A DNA stretch of 18,539 bases. It comes from an uncultured Collinsella sp. GTDB taxonomy: Bacteria > Actinomycetota > Coriobacteriia > Coriobacteriales > Coriobacteriaceae. Below, piece by piece: positions 6,733-14,176 of the stretch (position 1 is its first letter; every line of letters starts with the position of its first letter). Made by a program: the position numbers and the translations under genes. The notes below the pieces were generated by a model. The model worked only from the letters and a program-made list of their open reading frames with translations, was not told where the DNA came from and did not search any database. Location of the stretch: contig CABURG010000017.1 of the NCBI GenBank assembly GCA_902493835.1, positions 1 to 18,539 of the forward strand, read 5' to 3'.

Positions 6733-7461
6733 ATGATCTATTACGTCGAGGACGATGACAACATCAGGGATTTGACGGTCTATGCGCTGCACAAGCAGGG
6801 AATCGAGGCCGAGGGCTTTTCGTGCGACGGCGAGTTTAAGGCCGCCGTGGCGCGACGGGTACCCGATGCTGTCCTGCTCGACATCATGCTGCCCGATACC
6901 GATGGTTTGGCGATTATGCGCCGCCTGCGCGCCGACCGCCTGACGGCGACGGTGCCCATCATGATGCTTACCGCCAAGGACACCGAGCTCGACAAGGTGA
7001 TGGCGCTCGATGGCGGTGCCGACGATTACCTGACTAAACCCTTCTCGCTCATGGAGCTCGCCAGCCGCTGCCGCGCACTGCTGCGTCGCGGCGGCATGGT
7101 CAAACAGGCAAGCGATGTGCTCAGCGTGGGCGACATTGTGCTCTCGCCCAGCCATCGCGAGGTGACCGTTGCCGGCGAGCCGCTTAAGCTCACCCTGCGC
7201 GAGTTCGACCTGCTCGAGTACCTCATGCGCAAGCCCGGCGTGGTCTTTACCCGCGAGTCGTTGCTGCAGAGCGTGTGGGGCTGGGACTTCGACGGCGGTT
7301 CGCGCACCGTTGACGTGCACGTGCAGACGCTTCGCCAAAAACTGGGCGAGCATGCCAGCGCCATCGAGACCGTGCGCGGCGTGGGCTACCGCTTGGCCGA
7401 GCCTTCTGCCGGTGATGGTGCCGAAGGTGACGACACCGCGGCTACCGCATCGGAGGAGTAA
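6733..7461 (+). CDS. PhoP/PhoB-like response regulator
   Basis: A 242-residue OmpR-family regulator. The ATG at 6733 is chosen over the ATG at 6709 because AAGGGG (6720-6725) lies seven bases upstream and MIYYVEDDDNIRDL is a normal family start. The receiver has acidic residues E6-D8, phosphoacceptor D50 in AVLLDIMLPDTDG, T80 and K102 in LTKPF. The winged-helix domain (about 125-220) includes FTRESLLQSVWGWDF and RTVDVHVQTLRQKLG, typical of PhoB/PhoP/RegX3-type regulators. An alanine- and acid-rich tail follows GVGYRLAEP. The position between pstB and a PhoR-like kinase suggests phosphate-starvation control. A TAAGAT at 6697-6702 could be an internal -10. Confidence 0.93.
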   Translation: MIYYVEDDDNIRDLTVYALHKQGIEAEGFSCDGEFKAAVARRVPDAVLLDIMLPDTDGLAIMRRLRADRLTATVPIMMLTAKDTELDKVMALDGGADDYLTKPFSLMELASRCRALLRRGGMVKQASDVLSVGDIVLSPSHREVTVAGEPLKLTLREFDLLEYLMRKPGVVFTRESLLQSVWGWDFDGGSRTVDVHVQTLRQKLGEHASAIETVRGVGYRLAEPSAGDGAEGDDTAATASEE

Positions 7462-7464
7462 CCC

Positions 7465-8889
7465 GTGGTCTTCGCCCCCCAGGGAAAACATACGCTGTCG
7501 CACCGCGTTTTTGTGACGATCTTTGTCTGTGCCATGGCGGTTATCGTGGCGTTTACGGTGCTGGGCGCGTTCTTTGTGCAAAACACCTTGGCGGATGCCA
7601 CGAGTGCCAACCTGGCGCAGGAAACCGAGCTCATTGCTGCCGCCCTCGACGAGCAGCAGGAGCCCATCCCGTTCTTGCGTAGCCTCGATCGCGAGGACTT
7701 GCGCATCACGCTGATTAACAAGGATGGATCGGTTGCCTACGACAACGAGGCGTCGCCTTCCACACTGCCCAACCATGGCGATCGCCCCGAGGTCATCGAG
7801 GCCTTTGAGAGTGGTTTGGGTTCCGCGGAGCGCGCAAGCTCTACGCTCGACGAGATTATGCTGTATCGCGCCGTCGCCCTTGATAACGGCCAGGTTGTCC
7901 GCTTGGCGCAGGCCCAGCCTGGCGTTGCGGCGATTTTGCTGTCGATGGTGGCGCCGATGCTGCTTATCGCGGCAGCGGGTGCGGTACTCTCGTTTTTTAT
8001 GGCGCGCCGCGAGTCCCGTGCCATCATCGCGCCGTTGCAAGAGGTGGATTTGGACCACCCACGCCGTAGCTATGAGCACGCCTATGCCGAGATGGTCCCC
8101 ATGCTTGAGCGTATCGAGTCGCAGCGCCAGGAACTCAAGCGCCAAATGGCGGTGCTAGCGGACAACGATCGTATGCGCCGCGAGTTTACGGCGAATATCA
8201 CCCATGAGCTCAAGACGCCGCTTACGGCGATTTCGGGCTATGCCGAGCTCATCGCAAACGGCATGGTCGAGGGCGAGGACGACCTGCGCAACTTTGGCGG
8301 TCGCATCTATCGTGAGGCGGGCCGTTTGGCAGCGCTTGTCAACGACATCCTTACGCTGTCTAACTTGGACGAGGCCGAGCGTGCAACTGAGGGCGAGGCG
8401 GTGCCCATTGGGTCCACGGAGCCTATTGAGCTCTCGCGTGCCATCTACGCGGTTGAGCAGCGTCTTGAACAGGTCGCCCGTCAGGCGAATGTGACGATAA
8501 GTCATGAGACCAAGCCTGTGGTCATCGAGGGCGTGTCGCGCTTGATTGACGAGCTCATCTATAATCTGGCAAGCAACGCCATCCGCTACAATCGACCCGG
8601 CGGTACGGTTACGCTGCAGTGCGGCACCAACGACGAAGGCCATCCGTTCCTTGCGGTCGCCGACACGGGAATCGGTATCGCGCCTGAAGAACAGGGCAAG
8701 GTATTTGAGCGGTTCTATCGCGTGGACAAGAGTAGGTCCAAGGCGCGCGGCGGAACCGGTCTGGGGCTTGCCATTGTCAAGCATGCGGCCCTGTATCATC
8801 ACGCCACGCTCGATCTGTCGAGCGAGTTGGGCGTGGGAACCACCATTACGGTGACGTTTCCCATACAGCAGGACGAGCCATTCGCATAG
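7465..8889 (+). CDS. PhoR-like sensor histidine kinase
   Basis: The cognate kinase of the preceding regulator; its GTG start is three bases after that stop, with GGAGGAG at 7452-7458 as ribosome site, so the two are translationally coupled. 474 residues. Membrane helix 1 is at about 16-38 and helix 2 at about 156-178. The intervening extracytoplasmic domain of about 115 residues contains LRITLINKDGSVAYDN and NHGDRPEV, as seen in PhoR-type sensors. A short linker leads to the H-box FTANITHELKTPLTAISGYA (His247), N-box LIYNLASNAIRYN (371), G1 ADTGIGI (D400), F-box FERFYRVDKSR and G2 GGTGLGLAI. No cytoplasmic PAS domain is obvious. Phosphate sensing is inferred from context. Confidence 0.93.
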   Translation: MVFAPQGKHTLSHRVFVTIFVCAMAVIVAFTVLGAFFVQNTLADATSANLAQETELIAAALDEQQEPIPFLRSLDREDLRITLINKDGSVAYDNEASPSTLPNHGDRPEVIEAFESGLGSAERASSTLDEIMLYRAVALDNGQVVRLAQAQPGVAAILLSMVAPMLLIAAAGAVLSFFMARRESRAIIAPLQEVDLDHPRRSYEHAYAEMVPMLERIESQRQELKRQMAVLADNDRMRREFTANITHELKTPLTAISGYAELIANGMVEGEDDLRNFGGRIYREAGRLAALVNDILTLSNLDEAERATEGEAVPIGSTEPIELSRAIYAVEQRLEQVARQANVTISHETKPVVIEGVSRLIDELIYNLASNAIRYNRPGGTVTLQCGTNDEGHPFLAVADTGIGIAPEEQGKVFERFYRVDKSRSKARGGTGLGLAIVKHAALYHHATLDLSSELGVGTTITVTFPIQQDEPFA

Positions 8890-8914
8890 CGATACAACAT
8901 AGGTATTGATGCAG

Positions 8915-8950
8915 ACGCCGCATTTGACTTTCGGGTGCGGCGTTGTTGTG
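8915..8950 (+). terminator. Probable terminator after the PhoR-like kinase
   Basis: ACGCCGCA (8915-8922) pairs perfectly with TGCGGCGT (8936-8943) around a 13-base loop, followed by the moderately T-rich TGTTGTG. The weak T-tract lowers confidence. Confidence 0.55.
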
Positions 8951-9008
8951 CAATTTTACGATTGCTTCCGACATTTTTACAGGAGAGCCTGTTTCTTATG
9001 TATAGAGT

Positions 9009-9037
9009 TTGGTCTCGGTAAAAAGATGCGATAACAT
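9009..9037 (+). promoter_or_regulatory. Candidate promoter of the exopolysaccharide regulation operon
   Basis: TTGGTC (9009-9014) and TAACAT (9032-9037) are 17 bases apart, followed at 9041-9052 by GACA-N4-TGTC. A further inverted repeat ACAGG-AGAG-CCTGT lies at 8979-8992. Either repeat could be an operator. Confidence 0.4.
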
Positions 9038-9084
9038 ACGGACAGTTTTGTCAATCCGAACTGGGGAAATGAAAGGCAAGCTGC

Positions 9085-9741
9085 ATGACCCTTCTCGAAC
9101 TGTTCCAGCTGCTGAAGAAGCACCTCAAGCTGGTCATCACCCTTCCGGTGGTCTGCGCGATCGCCATGGGTATCGTGTCCTTCGCCGCGATGGACAACAC
9201 CTACACCGCGACGACGAGCATGTACATTCTCGCCAAGACCGACGATAGCGGTCAGATGAGCTACAACGATCTCTCGGCGAGCCAGATGCTTTCCAACGAT
9301 ATCGCCACGCTGCTGGATAGCGATAGCGTTAAGAGCGGTGCTGCCAATGAGTTGGGCCTTGCTGACCTGGATGACTACAAGGTGTCTGTTTCCTCCGAGA
9401 CCACCACGCGTGTCATTACGCTTTCGGTTACCGGCACCGATGCCAAGGAGACGGCTAAGGTCGCAAAGGCCATGGCCAGCTCGGTGAGTACGGTCGCTCA
9501 GAACGTCGGCGCTGCCCAGAGCATCAACGTTATCGACGAGGCTAAGACTCCCGAAGTCCCCAGCGGCCCCAAGCGCACGCTGTACGTTGCTGTCGCGTTC
9601 CTCGCCGGTATCTTTATCGCAGTTGCCTATGTCGTTTTGGCAGACATGCTCAATACCCGCATCCGCGGTGCCGAAGAGGCAGAAGAGCTCCTGGGCATTC
9701 CCGTTGTTGGCCGAATTCCGGCTATGAAAGGTGGTAAATAG
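9085..9741 (+). CDS. Wzz/CapA-type polysaccharide chain-length and kinase-activator protein
   Basis: A 218-residue membrane protein of the Wzz/CpsC/YveK family. It has two membrane helices (about 16-36 and 166-187) enclosing an extracytoplasmic domain with TYTATTSMYILAK and several helices. The proline-containing PEVPSGPKR before helix 2 is typical. In Gram-positive capsule systems this protein anchors and activates the cytoplasmic tyrosine kinase through its C-terminal tail; here the tail is ELLGIPVVGRIPAMKGGK. GAAAGG precedes the ATG. The kinase gene begins two bases after the stop, so the pair is one functional unit. Confidence 0.92.
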   Translation: MTLLELFQLLKKHLKLVITLPVVCAIAMGIVSFAAMDNTYTATTSMYILAKTDDSGQMSYNDLSASQMLSNDIATLLDSDSVKSGAANELGLADLDDYKVSVSSETTTRVITLSVTGTDAKETAKVAKAMASSVSTVAQNVGAAQSINVIDEAKTPEVPSGPKRTLYVAVAFLAGIFIAVAYVVLADMLNTRIRGAEEAEELLGIPVVGRIPAMKGGK

Positions 9742-9743
9742 GC

Positions 9744-10481
9744 ATGGCTAAGGCAAAGAACACCGATAAGCTCGTTGTACAGAATGCCGCCAAGACCCTT
9801 CTGGCCAACATCCGCTTTGCGAGCGTGGACGACCCCATTCGCACCATCACCGTTACCTCCTCGATTCCCAACGAGGGCAAGTCTACGGTTTCCATTAACC
9901 TTGCTCAGGCAATCGCCACGAGCGGCAAGTCCGTGCTCCTGGTCGAGGCCGATATGCGCCGCAGGTCCCTTTCCGATATGCTCGGCGTTCGTTCGCGCGG
10001 CGGACTCTATGCGGTCCTTTCCGAGCAGATCTCCATTGACCAGGCAATTGTCGAGACGGGTCAGAAGAACTTCTACTTCCTCGATGCCGAGCCGCACATT
10101 CCCAATCCTGCTGACATCATCGTCTCTCACCGCTTTGCCAAGCTGGTCAAGGCACTGTCCGCCAAGTTTCAGTACGTCATCTTTGATGCTCCTCCGGTCG
10201 GCACCTTCATCGATGCTGCCGAGATCGCAAGTCTGACCGACGGCACGCTGTTCGTGGTGCGCGAGGACTTCACCAAGCGCGAGGAGGCGCTCAACGCTAT
10301 CGGCCAGCTTAAGAAGTCCGAAAAGGTCAAGCTCATCGGTACCGTTATGAACTACTGCGAGACCGAGACCAGCGAGTACTACTACTCCTACTACACCAAG
10401 GACGGTAAGAAGGTGAAGAAGGGCTCCGACGATCAGGGGACTTCCAAAAAGGGCATCTTCACCAACCGAGCAAACGTTTAG
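9744..10481 (+). CDS. Bacterial tyrosine kinase (CpsD/CapB/YwqD family)
   Basis: A 245-residue cytoplasmic BY-kinase that autophosphorylates on tyrosines and controls capsule or exopolysaccharide synthesis. Walker A is SSIPNEGKST (39-48, Lys46), Walker A' is LLVEADMRR (65-73) and Walker B is VIFDAPPVG (145-153, Asp148). The family mark RFASVD occurs at 24-29. The C-terminal tyrosine cluster EYYYSYYTKD gives five candidate phosphorylation sites (Tyr212, 213, 214, 216, 217), followed by a lysine-rich tail. Walker A' has Glu68 where an Asp is usual. It sits between its membrane activator and a cognate phosphatase. Confidence 0.95.
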   Translation: MAKAKNTDKLVVQNAAKTLLANIRFASVDDPIRTITVTSSIPNEGKSTVSINLAQAIATSGKSVLLVEADMRRRSLSDMLGVRSRGGLYAVLSEQISIDQAIVETGQKNFYFLDAEPHIPNPADIIVSHRFAKLVKALSAKFQYVIFDAPPVGTFIDAAEIASLTDGTLFVVREDFTKREEALNAIGQLKKSEKVKLIGTVMNYCETETSEYYYSYYTKDGKKVKKGSDDQGTSKKGIFTNRANV

Positions 10482-10498
10482 TTGATTAAGGCTGACCT

Positions 10499-11149
10499 AT
10501 GCGTGACATTCATTGCCATATCTTGCCGGGTGTAGACGACGGCGCCGCCGATCTCGATGAGAGCTTGGCGATGCTCGAGGCTGCCAAGCGGGCCGGTGTA
10601 ACCAGAATTGTTTGCACTCCTCACTGCCGTGATCCCTATTTTGATTACGACAAGATGTGGGATGCCTTTGAACTGCTTCGGGATAACGCTGACGGTTTTC
10701 CGCTCCAGATGGGCTTCGAGGTCAACCATCGAAAGCTCGTTGAGCTTGGTATCGATGCCGCGGAGCACTTGCATTTCGATGGGACCAACGAGTTTCTGCT
10801 CGAGCTTTCGACGCATGCCGATGCGTATGCGTTTAGAGAGTACGAGAACACGATTTACGATTTGCAGTGCCGTGGCTACCAGGTGATCATCGCTCATCCT
10901 GAGCGCTATCGTGCGGTTCAAAAGGATGTAAGCGTGGCGGAGCGCCTGGTCGATATGGGCTGCAAACTGCAGGCTTCGGCGGACTTTATTGCTGGCGGTC
11001 GCTTTGGTCGCGAGAAAAAGCCGGCACAGCGCCTGTTCGATCAGAACCTGTACAGCTTCATCGCGAGCGATGCCCATAACGTGGGTCATTACGACTGCCT
11101 GGCGAAGGCTCGTGCGAAGTTTAGCGTGCGCGGAGCTCATTTTCGCTAA
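10499..11149 (+). CDS. Tyrosine-protein phosphatase, PHP family (CpsB/CapC/YwqE)
   Basis: A 216-residue metal-dependent phosphatase expected to dephosphorylate the upstream tyrosine kinase. Metal-binding positions of the PHP fold are visible: HCH (His5, His7), DDG (13-15), TPH (His42), Glu74 in GFEV, HPERY (His133) and SDAH (Asp191, His193). TAAGG at 10487-10491 lies seven bases before the ATG, and the gene starts 17 bases after the kinase stop, consistent with one operon. It is somewhat shorter than typical CpsB proteins (about 240 residues), ending soon after the last metal motif. No polysaccharide-synthesis genes follow. Confidence 0.93.
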   Translation: MRDIHCHILPGVDDGAADLDESLAMLEAAKRAGVTRIVCTPHCRDPYFDYDKMWDAFELLRDNADGFPLQMGFEVNHRKLVELGIDAAEHLHFDGTNEFLLELSTHADAYAFREYENTIYDLQCRGYQVIIAHPERYRAVQKDVSVAERLVDMGCKLQASADFIAGGRFGREKKPAQRLFDQNLYSFIASDAHNVGHYDCLAKARAKFSVRGAHFR

Positions 11150-11188
11150 AATCGGTCCCTAACGTTCGCATTGAATGAAAGGGCAGCC

Positions 11189-11689
11189 ATGGATATCCAA
11201 CTTAAGACAGGATGCTTTGATGACGCGGCGTTGGTGCGCCGCGTCGTTTTTATGGACGAGCAGGGCTACGAGAATGAGTTCGACGCTATCGACGAGGATC
11301 CGAACTGCATTCATGTGACGCTCTATGTAGACGGCGAGCTTGCCGGTTGCTCGCGCGTGTTTCCCGAAGAGCTTGAGCGCGTGGCTGACGCAGAGGCCCC
11401 GGTGTTGCCGGCATGCGACATGGACGAAGGCGTTGCGGCGGGGGAGACCTACATTATGGGGCGCGTCGCCGTGCTGCCGGCTATGCGTCGTCGCGGACTG
11501 GCGAGTGCGATCGTCGAGGCCAGTGCTGCGTGTGCACGCAATGCCGGCGCTAAGCTTATTAAGCTGCATGCGCAGGAATACGTGCTGCCGCTCTATGTAA
11601 AGGCGGGCTACACGCAAATTGCCCCGGTAGACTACGAAGACGAGGGCCAGCCCCATGTCTGGATGGCCAAGCGCGTAGATGGTAGATAG
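11189..11689 (+). CDS. GNAT-family N-acetyltransferase, ElaA-like
   Basis: A 166-residue cytoplasmic acetyltransferase. The ATG at 11189 is preferred over TTG 11171 because GAAAGGG (11177-11183) lies just upstream. The GNAT core is visible: GELAGCSRVFPEE in the central strands, MGRVAVLPAMRRRGLASAIV as motif A with the acetyl-CoA pyrophosphate loop RRRGLA, and HAQEYVLPLYVKAGY as the C-terminal motif. The order and the HAQEYVLPLYVKAGY block resemble ElaA-type proteins. Substrate unknown. The orientation matches both neighbours but it need not share their transcripts. Confidence 0.9.
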   Translation: MDIQLKTGCFDDAALVRRVVFMDEQGYENEFDAIDEDPNCIHVTLYVDGELAGCSRVFPEELERVADAEAPVLPACDMDEGVAAGETYIMGRVAVLPAMRRRGLASAIVEASAACARNAGAKLIKLHAQEYVLPLYVKAGYTQIAPVDYEDEGQPHVWMAKRVDGR

Positions 11690-11725
11690 GGACGTTCCTT
11701 TTTTGCCGGCAGTTTGGGACACTCC
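11689..11725 (+). repeat. Short intergenic repeat pair
   Basis: GGGACGTTCC (11689-11698) and GGGACACTCC (11716-11725) are imperfect direct repeats that can also pair imperfectly through G-U pairs; a run of six T and GCCGGC lie between. It could be part of a dispersed intergenic element or a weak terminator of the acetyltransferase gene, whose stop it overlaps. Confidence 0.3.
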
Positions 11726-11751
11726 TTGGCATCCGCCGCACGGTCGTTTCA

Positions 11752-11803
11752 ACATACAGTTTTTCGATTCCGTATGTATATATGCGCGCTAATGGGTTAT
11801 AAA
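11752..11803 (+). promoter_or_regulatory. Candidate htpG promoter and operator-like inverted repeat
   Basis: TATAAA at 11798-11803 (within TTATAAAAT) is a good -10, with no clear -35. Upstream, ACATAC (11752-11757) and GTATGT (11772-11777) form a perfect 6-bp inverted repeat around 14 bases. Neither a CIRCE element nor a HAIR (HspR) motif was seen. Confidence 0.35.
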
Positions 11804-11834
11804 ATCTAAGTCTGAACATAGCAGGTCTGCGATG

Positions 11835-11859
11835 CGGCTCGGGCGACCGGGCCGTTTTT
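11835..11859 (+). terminator. Intrinsic-terminator-like hairpin in the htpG leader (possible attenuator)
   Basis: CGGCTCGG (11835-11842) pairs with CCGGGCCG (11847-11854), eight pairs with one G-U, around a GCGA tetraloop, followed directly by five T residues. It ends 30 bases before the htpG ATG and downstream of the only visible -10. GTCTGC (11825-11830) and GCGGAC (11860-11865) could pair around it as an outer helix. Confidence 0.65.
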
Positions 11860-11889
11860 GCGGACGGGGGTAGCGCGAAAGGACTGCAC

Positions 11890-13914
11890 ATGCGTCAATT
11901 TAAGACCGAGAGCAAAAAACTGCTCGACCTCATGATCAACTCCATCTACACCAATAAGGAAATCTTCCTGCGCGAGCTTATCTCTAACGCGAGCGACGCT
12001 GTCGACAAGCTCAACTTTAAGAGCCTGCAGGACCCGAGCGTCAAGATCGACCAGGGCGACCTGGCCATTCGCGTCTCCTTTGATAAAGACGCCCGCACCA
12101 TTACCATCTCGGATAACGGCATTGGCATGACCGCCGAGGAGCTCGAGCGCAATCTGGGCACCATCGCCCATTCCGGCTCCGAGGAGTTTAAGACCGAGAA
12201 CGCCGAGCAGCAGGGCTCCGATGTCGACATCATCGGTCAGTTTGGCGTGGGCTTCTACTCGGCTTTTATGGTCGCCAGCCATGTGAAGGTCGTCAGCCGC
12301 GCCTATGGCGAGGATGTCGCCCATGTGTGGGAATCCGACGGTCTTGAGGGCTACACCATCGAGGACGGCGAGCGCGCCGAGCACGGTACCGATGTCATCC
12401 TGACGCTGCGCGAGAACGAGAAGCTCGATGCCGACGGCGAGGCCGAGACCTACGATCGCTTCCTGACCGAGTGGGGTCTCAAGAGCCTGATTCAGCAGTA
12501 CAGCAACTATGTGCGCTACCCGATTCAGATGATGGTGTCCAAGAGCCGCCAGAAACCCAAGCCCGAGGACGCCGGCGACGATTACAAGCCCGAGTACGAG
12601 GACTACCAGGAGCTCGAGACCGTCAACTCCATGACACCGATCTGGAAGAAGCGCAGCTCCGATGTCGAGCAGAAGGACTACGACGAGTTCTACAAGTCCA
12701 CGTTCCACGACTTTGACGATCCTGCGCGCACCATCAGCTTCCACGCCGAGGGCACGCTCGAGTATGACGCCCTGCTGTTTGTGCCGGGACGCGCGCCGTT
12801 CGATCTGTACAGCAAGGACTACGAGAAGGGCCTGGCGCTCTACAGCTCCAACGTGCTGATTATGGAGAAGTGCGACGACCTGCTGCCCGACTACTACAAC
12901 TTTGTCCGCGGCGTCGTGGACTCTGCCGACGTGACGCTCAATATTTCGCGTGAGACGCTGCAGCAGAACCGTCAGCTCAAGGCCATTGCCAAGCGTGTCG
13001 AGAAGAAGATCACCGCTGACCTTGAGGATATGCGTGACAACGACCGCGAGGCCTATGAGAAGTTCTTTGAGAACTTTGGTCGCGGTCTTAAGTACGGCAT
13101 CTACTCGAGCTATGGCATGAAGGCCGATGAGCTCGCCGACCTGTTGCTGTTCTGGTCTGCCAAGGAACAGAAGATGATTACCCTGGCCGAGTATGCCAAG
13201 GGCATGCCCGAGGATCAGAAGGCCATCTACTACGCCGCCGGCGACTCGCGCGAGCGCTTGGCCAAGATGCCCGTGGTAAAGGGCGTGCTCGACCGCGGCT
13301 ATGACGTGCTGCTGCTGACGCAGGATGTGGATGAGTTCACGTTCCAGGCTATGCGTGAGTACGTTGCCGCCGATATGCCCAAGATCTACGAGGACGATGC
13401 TGCCCGCGAGGCTGCCGAGAAGGCTGTGGCCGACGGTGCCGAGCCCGAGGTCGAGGATCGTCATCTGGAGCTCAAGAACGTCGCGACCGGTGATCTTGAC
13501 CTGGCGACCGAGGACGAGAAAAAGGAGGCTGAGGACGCCACCAAGGAAAACGAGGACCTCTTCAGCGCTATGAAGGAGGCGCTCGGTGACAAGGTCGAGA
13601 AAGTTGCCGTCTCCGCGCGCCTGACCGATGCCCCCGCTTGCATCACCACCGAGGGCCCACTTTCGCTCGAGATGGAGAAGGTGCTCCAGAAGGGACCCGA
13701 GGGCGCGCCCGACGGCATGCCCAAGAGCCAGCGCGTGCTCGAGCTCAACGCCAAGCACCCGGTCTTTTCCAAGCTCGTCGCTGCTCAGAAGGCGGGCGAC
13801 GCCGACAAGATCAAGCAGTACTCCGGTCTGCTCTATGACCAGGCTTTGCTGGTCGAGGGCATCCTCCCCGAGGACCCCGTTGCCTTCGCGGCGGCTGTTT
13901 GCAACTTGATGTAG
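11890..13914 (+). CDS. htpG: Hsp90-family molecular chaperone HtpG
   Basis: A 674-residue ATP-dependent cytoplasmic chaperone. GAAAGGA (11877-11883) lies six bases before the ATG. The GHKL ATPase domain has FLRELISNASDA (catalytic Glu29, Asn33), SDNGIGM (Asp75), the lid GTIAHSGSEEF and GQFGVGFYSAF. The middle domain carries ISRETLQQNRQLKAI with the ATP-contacting arginine. The C-terminal dimerisation region ends without an MEEVD tail, as in bacteria. It is about 50 residues longer than E. coli HtpG (624), mainly through charged insertions near residues 215-255 (PKPEDAGDDYKPEYEDYQ) and 500-560. The leader may contain a conditional terminator. Confidence 0.98.
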   Translation: MRQFKTESKKLLDLMINSIYTNKEIFLRELISNASDAVDKLNFKSLQDPSVKIDQGDLAIRVSFDKDARTITISDNGIGMTAEELERNLGTIAHSGSEEFKTENAEQQGSDVDIIGQFGVGFYSAFMVASHVKVVSRAYGEDVAHVWESDGLEGYTIEDGERAEHGTDVILTLRENEKLDADGEAETYDRFLTEWGLKSLIQQYSNYVRYPIQMMVSKSRQKPKPEDAGDDYKPEYEDYQELETVNSMTPIWKKRSSDVEQKDYDEFYKSTFHDFDDPARTISFHAEGTLEYDALLFVPGRAPFDLYSKDYEKGLALYSSNVLIMEKCDDLLPDYYNFVRGVVDSADVTLNISRETLQQNRQLKAIAKRVEKKITADLEDMRDNDREAYEKFFENFGRGLKYGIYSSYGMKADELADLLLFWSAKEQKMITLAEYAKGMPEDQKAIYYAAGDSRERLAKMPVVKGVLDRGYDVLLLTQDVDEFTFQAMREYVAADMPKIYEDDAAREAAEKAVADGAEPEVEDRHLELKNVATGDLDLATEDEKKEAEDATKENEDLFSAMKEALGDKVEKVAVSARLTDAPACITTEGPLSLEMEKVLQKGPEGAPDGMPKSQRVLELNAKHPVFSKLVAAQKAGDADKIKQYSGLLYDQALLVEGILPEDPVAFAAAVCNLM

Positions 13915-13947
13915 TTCGGGGATACGGCACCGTAACTAGATTAGAAC

Positions 13948-14015
13948 GAGAGTGGATAATCTCCCACTTTTGGCTCGAATGCGGGCTTGAAGTGGGAGAT
14001 TTTCCACTCTCATTT
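13948..14015 (+). repeat. Long inverted repeat (22-bp arms), possible htpG terminator or dispersed palindrome
   Basis: The arms 13948-13969 and 13990-14011 are reverse complements at 21 of 22 positions; the single mismatch is T13957 against T14002. The loop is 20 bases and the right arm is followed by ATTTTCC. The arm begins GAGAGTGG and ends CTCCCACTT. It could terminate htpG, but the stem is much longer than usual and may be a genome-wide repeat. The rest of 13915-14176 holds no supportable gene. Confidence 0.85.
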
Positions 14016-14082
14016 TCCTCCGTCCCCAAGGGATCAATTATTTGTCGGGGTTGTGGTTTTGTGACCTGCTGAAATTAAAGAT

Positions 14083-14121
14083 ACTGTACAACTGTACGTT
14101 AATTTGTCTTCGTAGTATATT
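14083..14121 (+). promoter_or_regulatory. Candidate promoter and tandem operator of the YhgE/Pip operon
   Basis: ACTGTACA (14083-14090) and ACTGTACG (14091-14098) are adjacent direct repeats. TATATT at 14116-14121 is a plausible -10, and the position 17 bases upstream (14093-14098) falls inside the second repeat, so a protein bound there would cover the -35. GTAG-N7-CTAC (14112-14126) overlaps the -10. Confidence 0.4.
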
Positions 14122-14176
14122 GCTACCCGCAAAACTCAACACCATTGTGCTTTGAGACGTTAAAGCGCCTACTACA

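Noticed and set aside
6613..8145. 510-codon minus-strand open frame opposite the PhoP/PhoR-like genes
   Set aside because: It crosses the boundary of two clear two-component genes and has no motif; an antisense shadow.
11690..11889. CIRCE or HAIR heat-shock operator for htpG
   Set aside because: No TTAGCACTC/GAGTGCTAA or CTTGAGT/ACTCAAG arrangement was found by eye.
11806..13758. 650-codon open frame on the minus strand opposite htpG
   Set aside because: It mirrors the codon pattern of a certain htpG gene, is low-complexity Leu/Val/Gly-rich and shows no recognisable domain; long antisense frames are expected at this GC content.
13811..14029. Small minus-strand open frame through the 22-bp palindrome
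   Set aside because: It lies partly antisense to htpG and over the palindrome, with no ribosome site or conserved feature.
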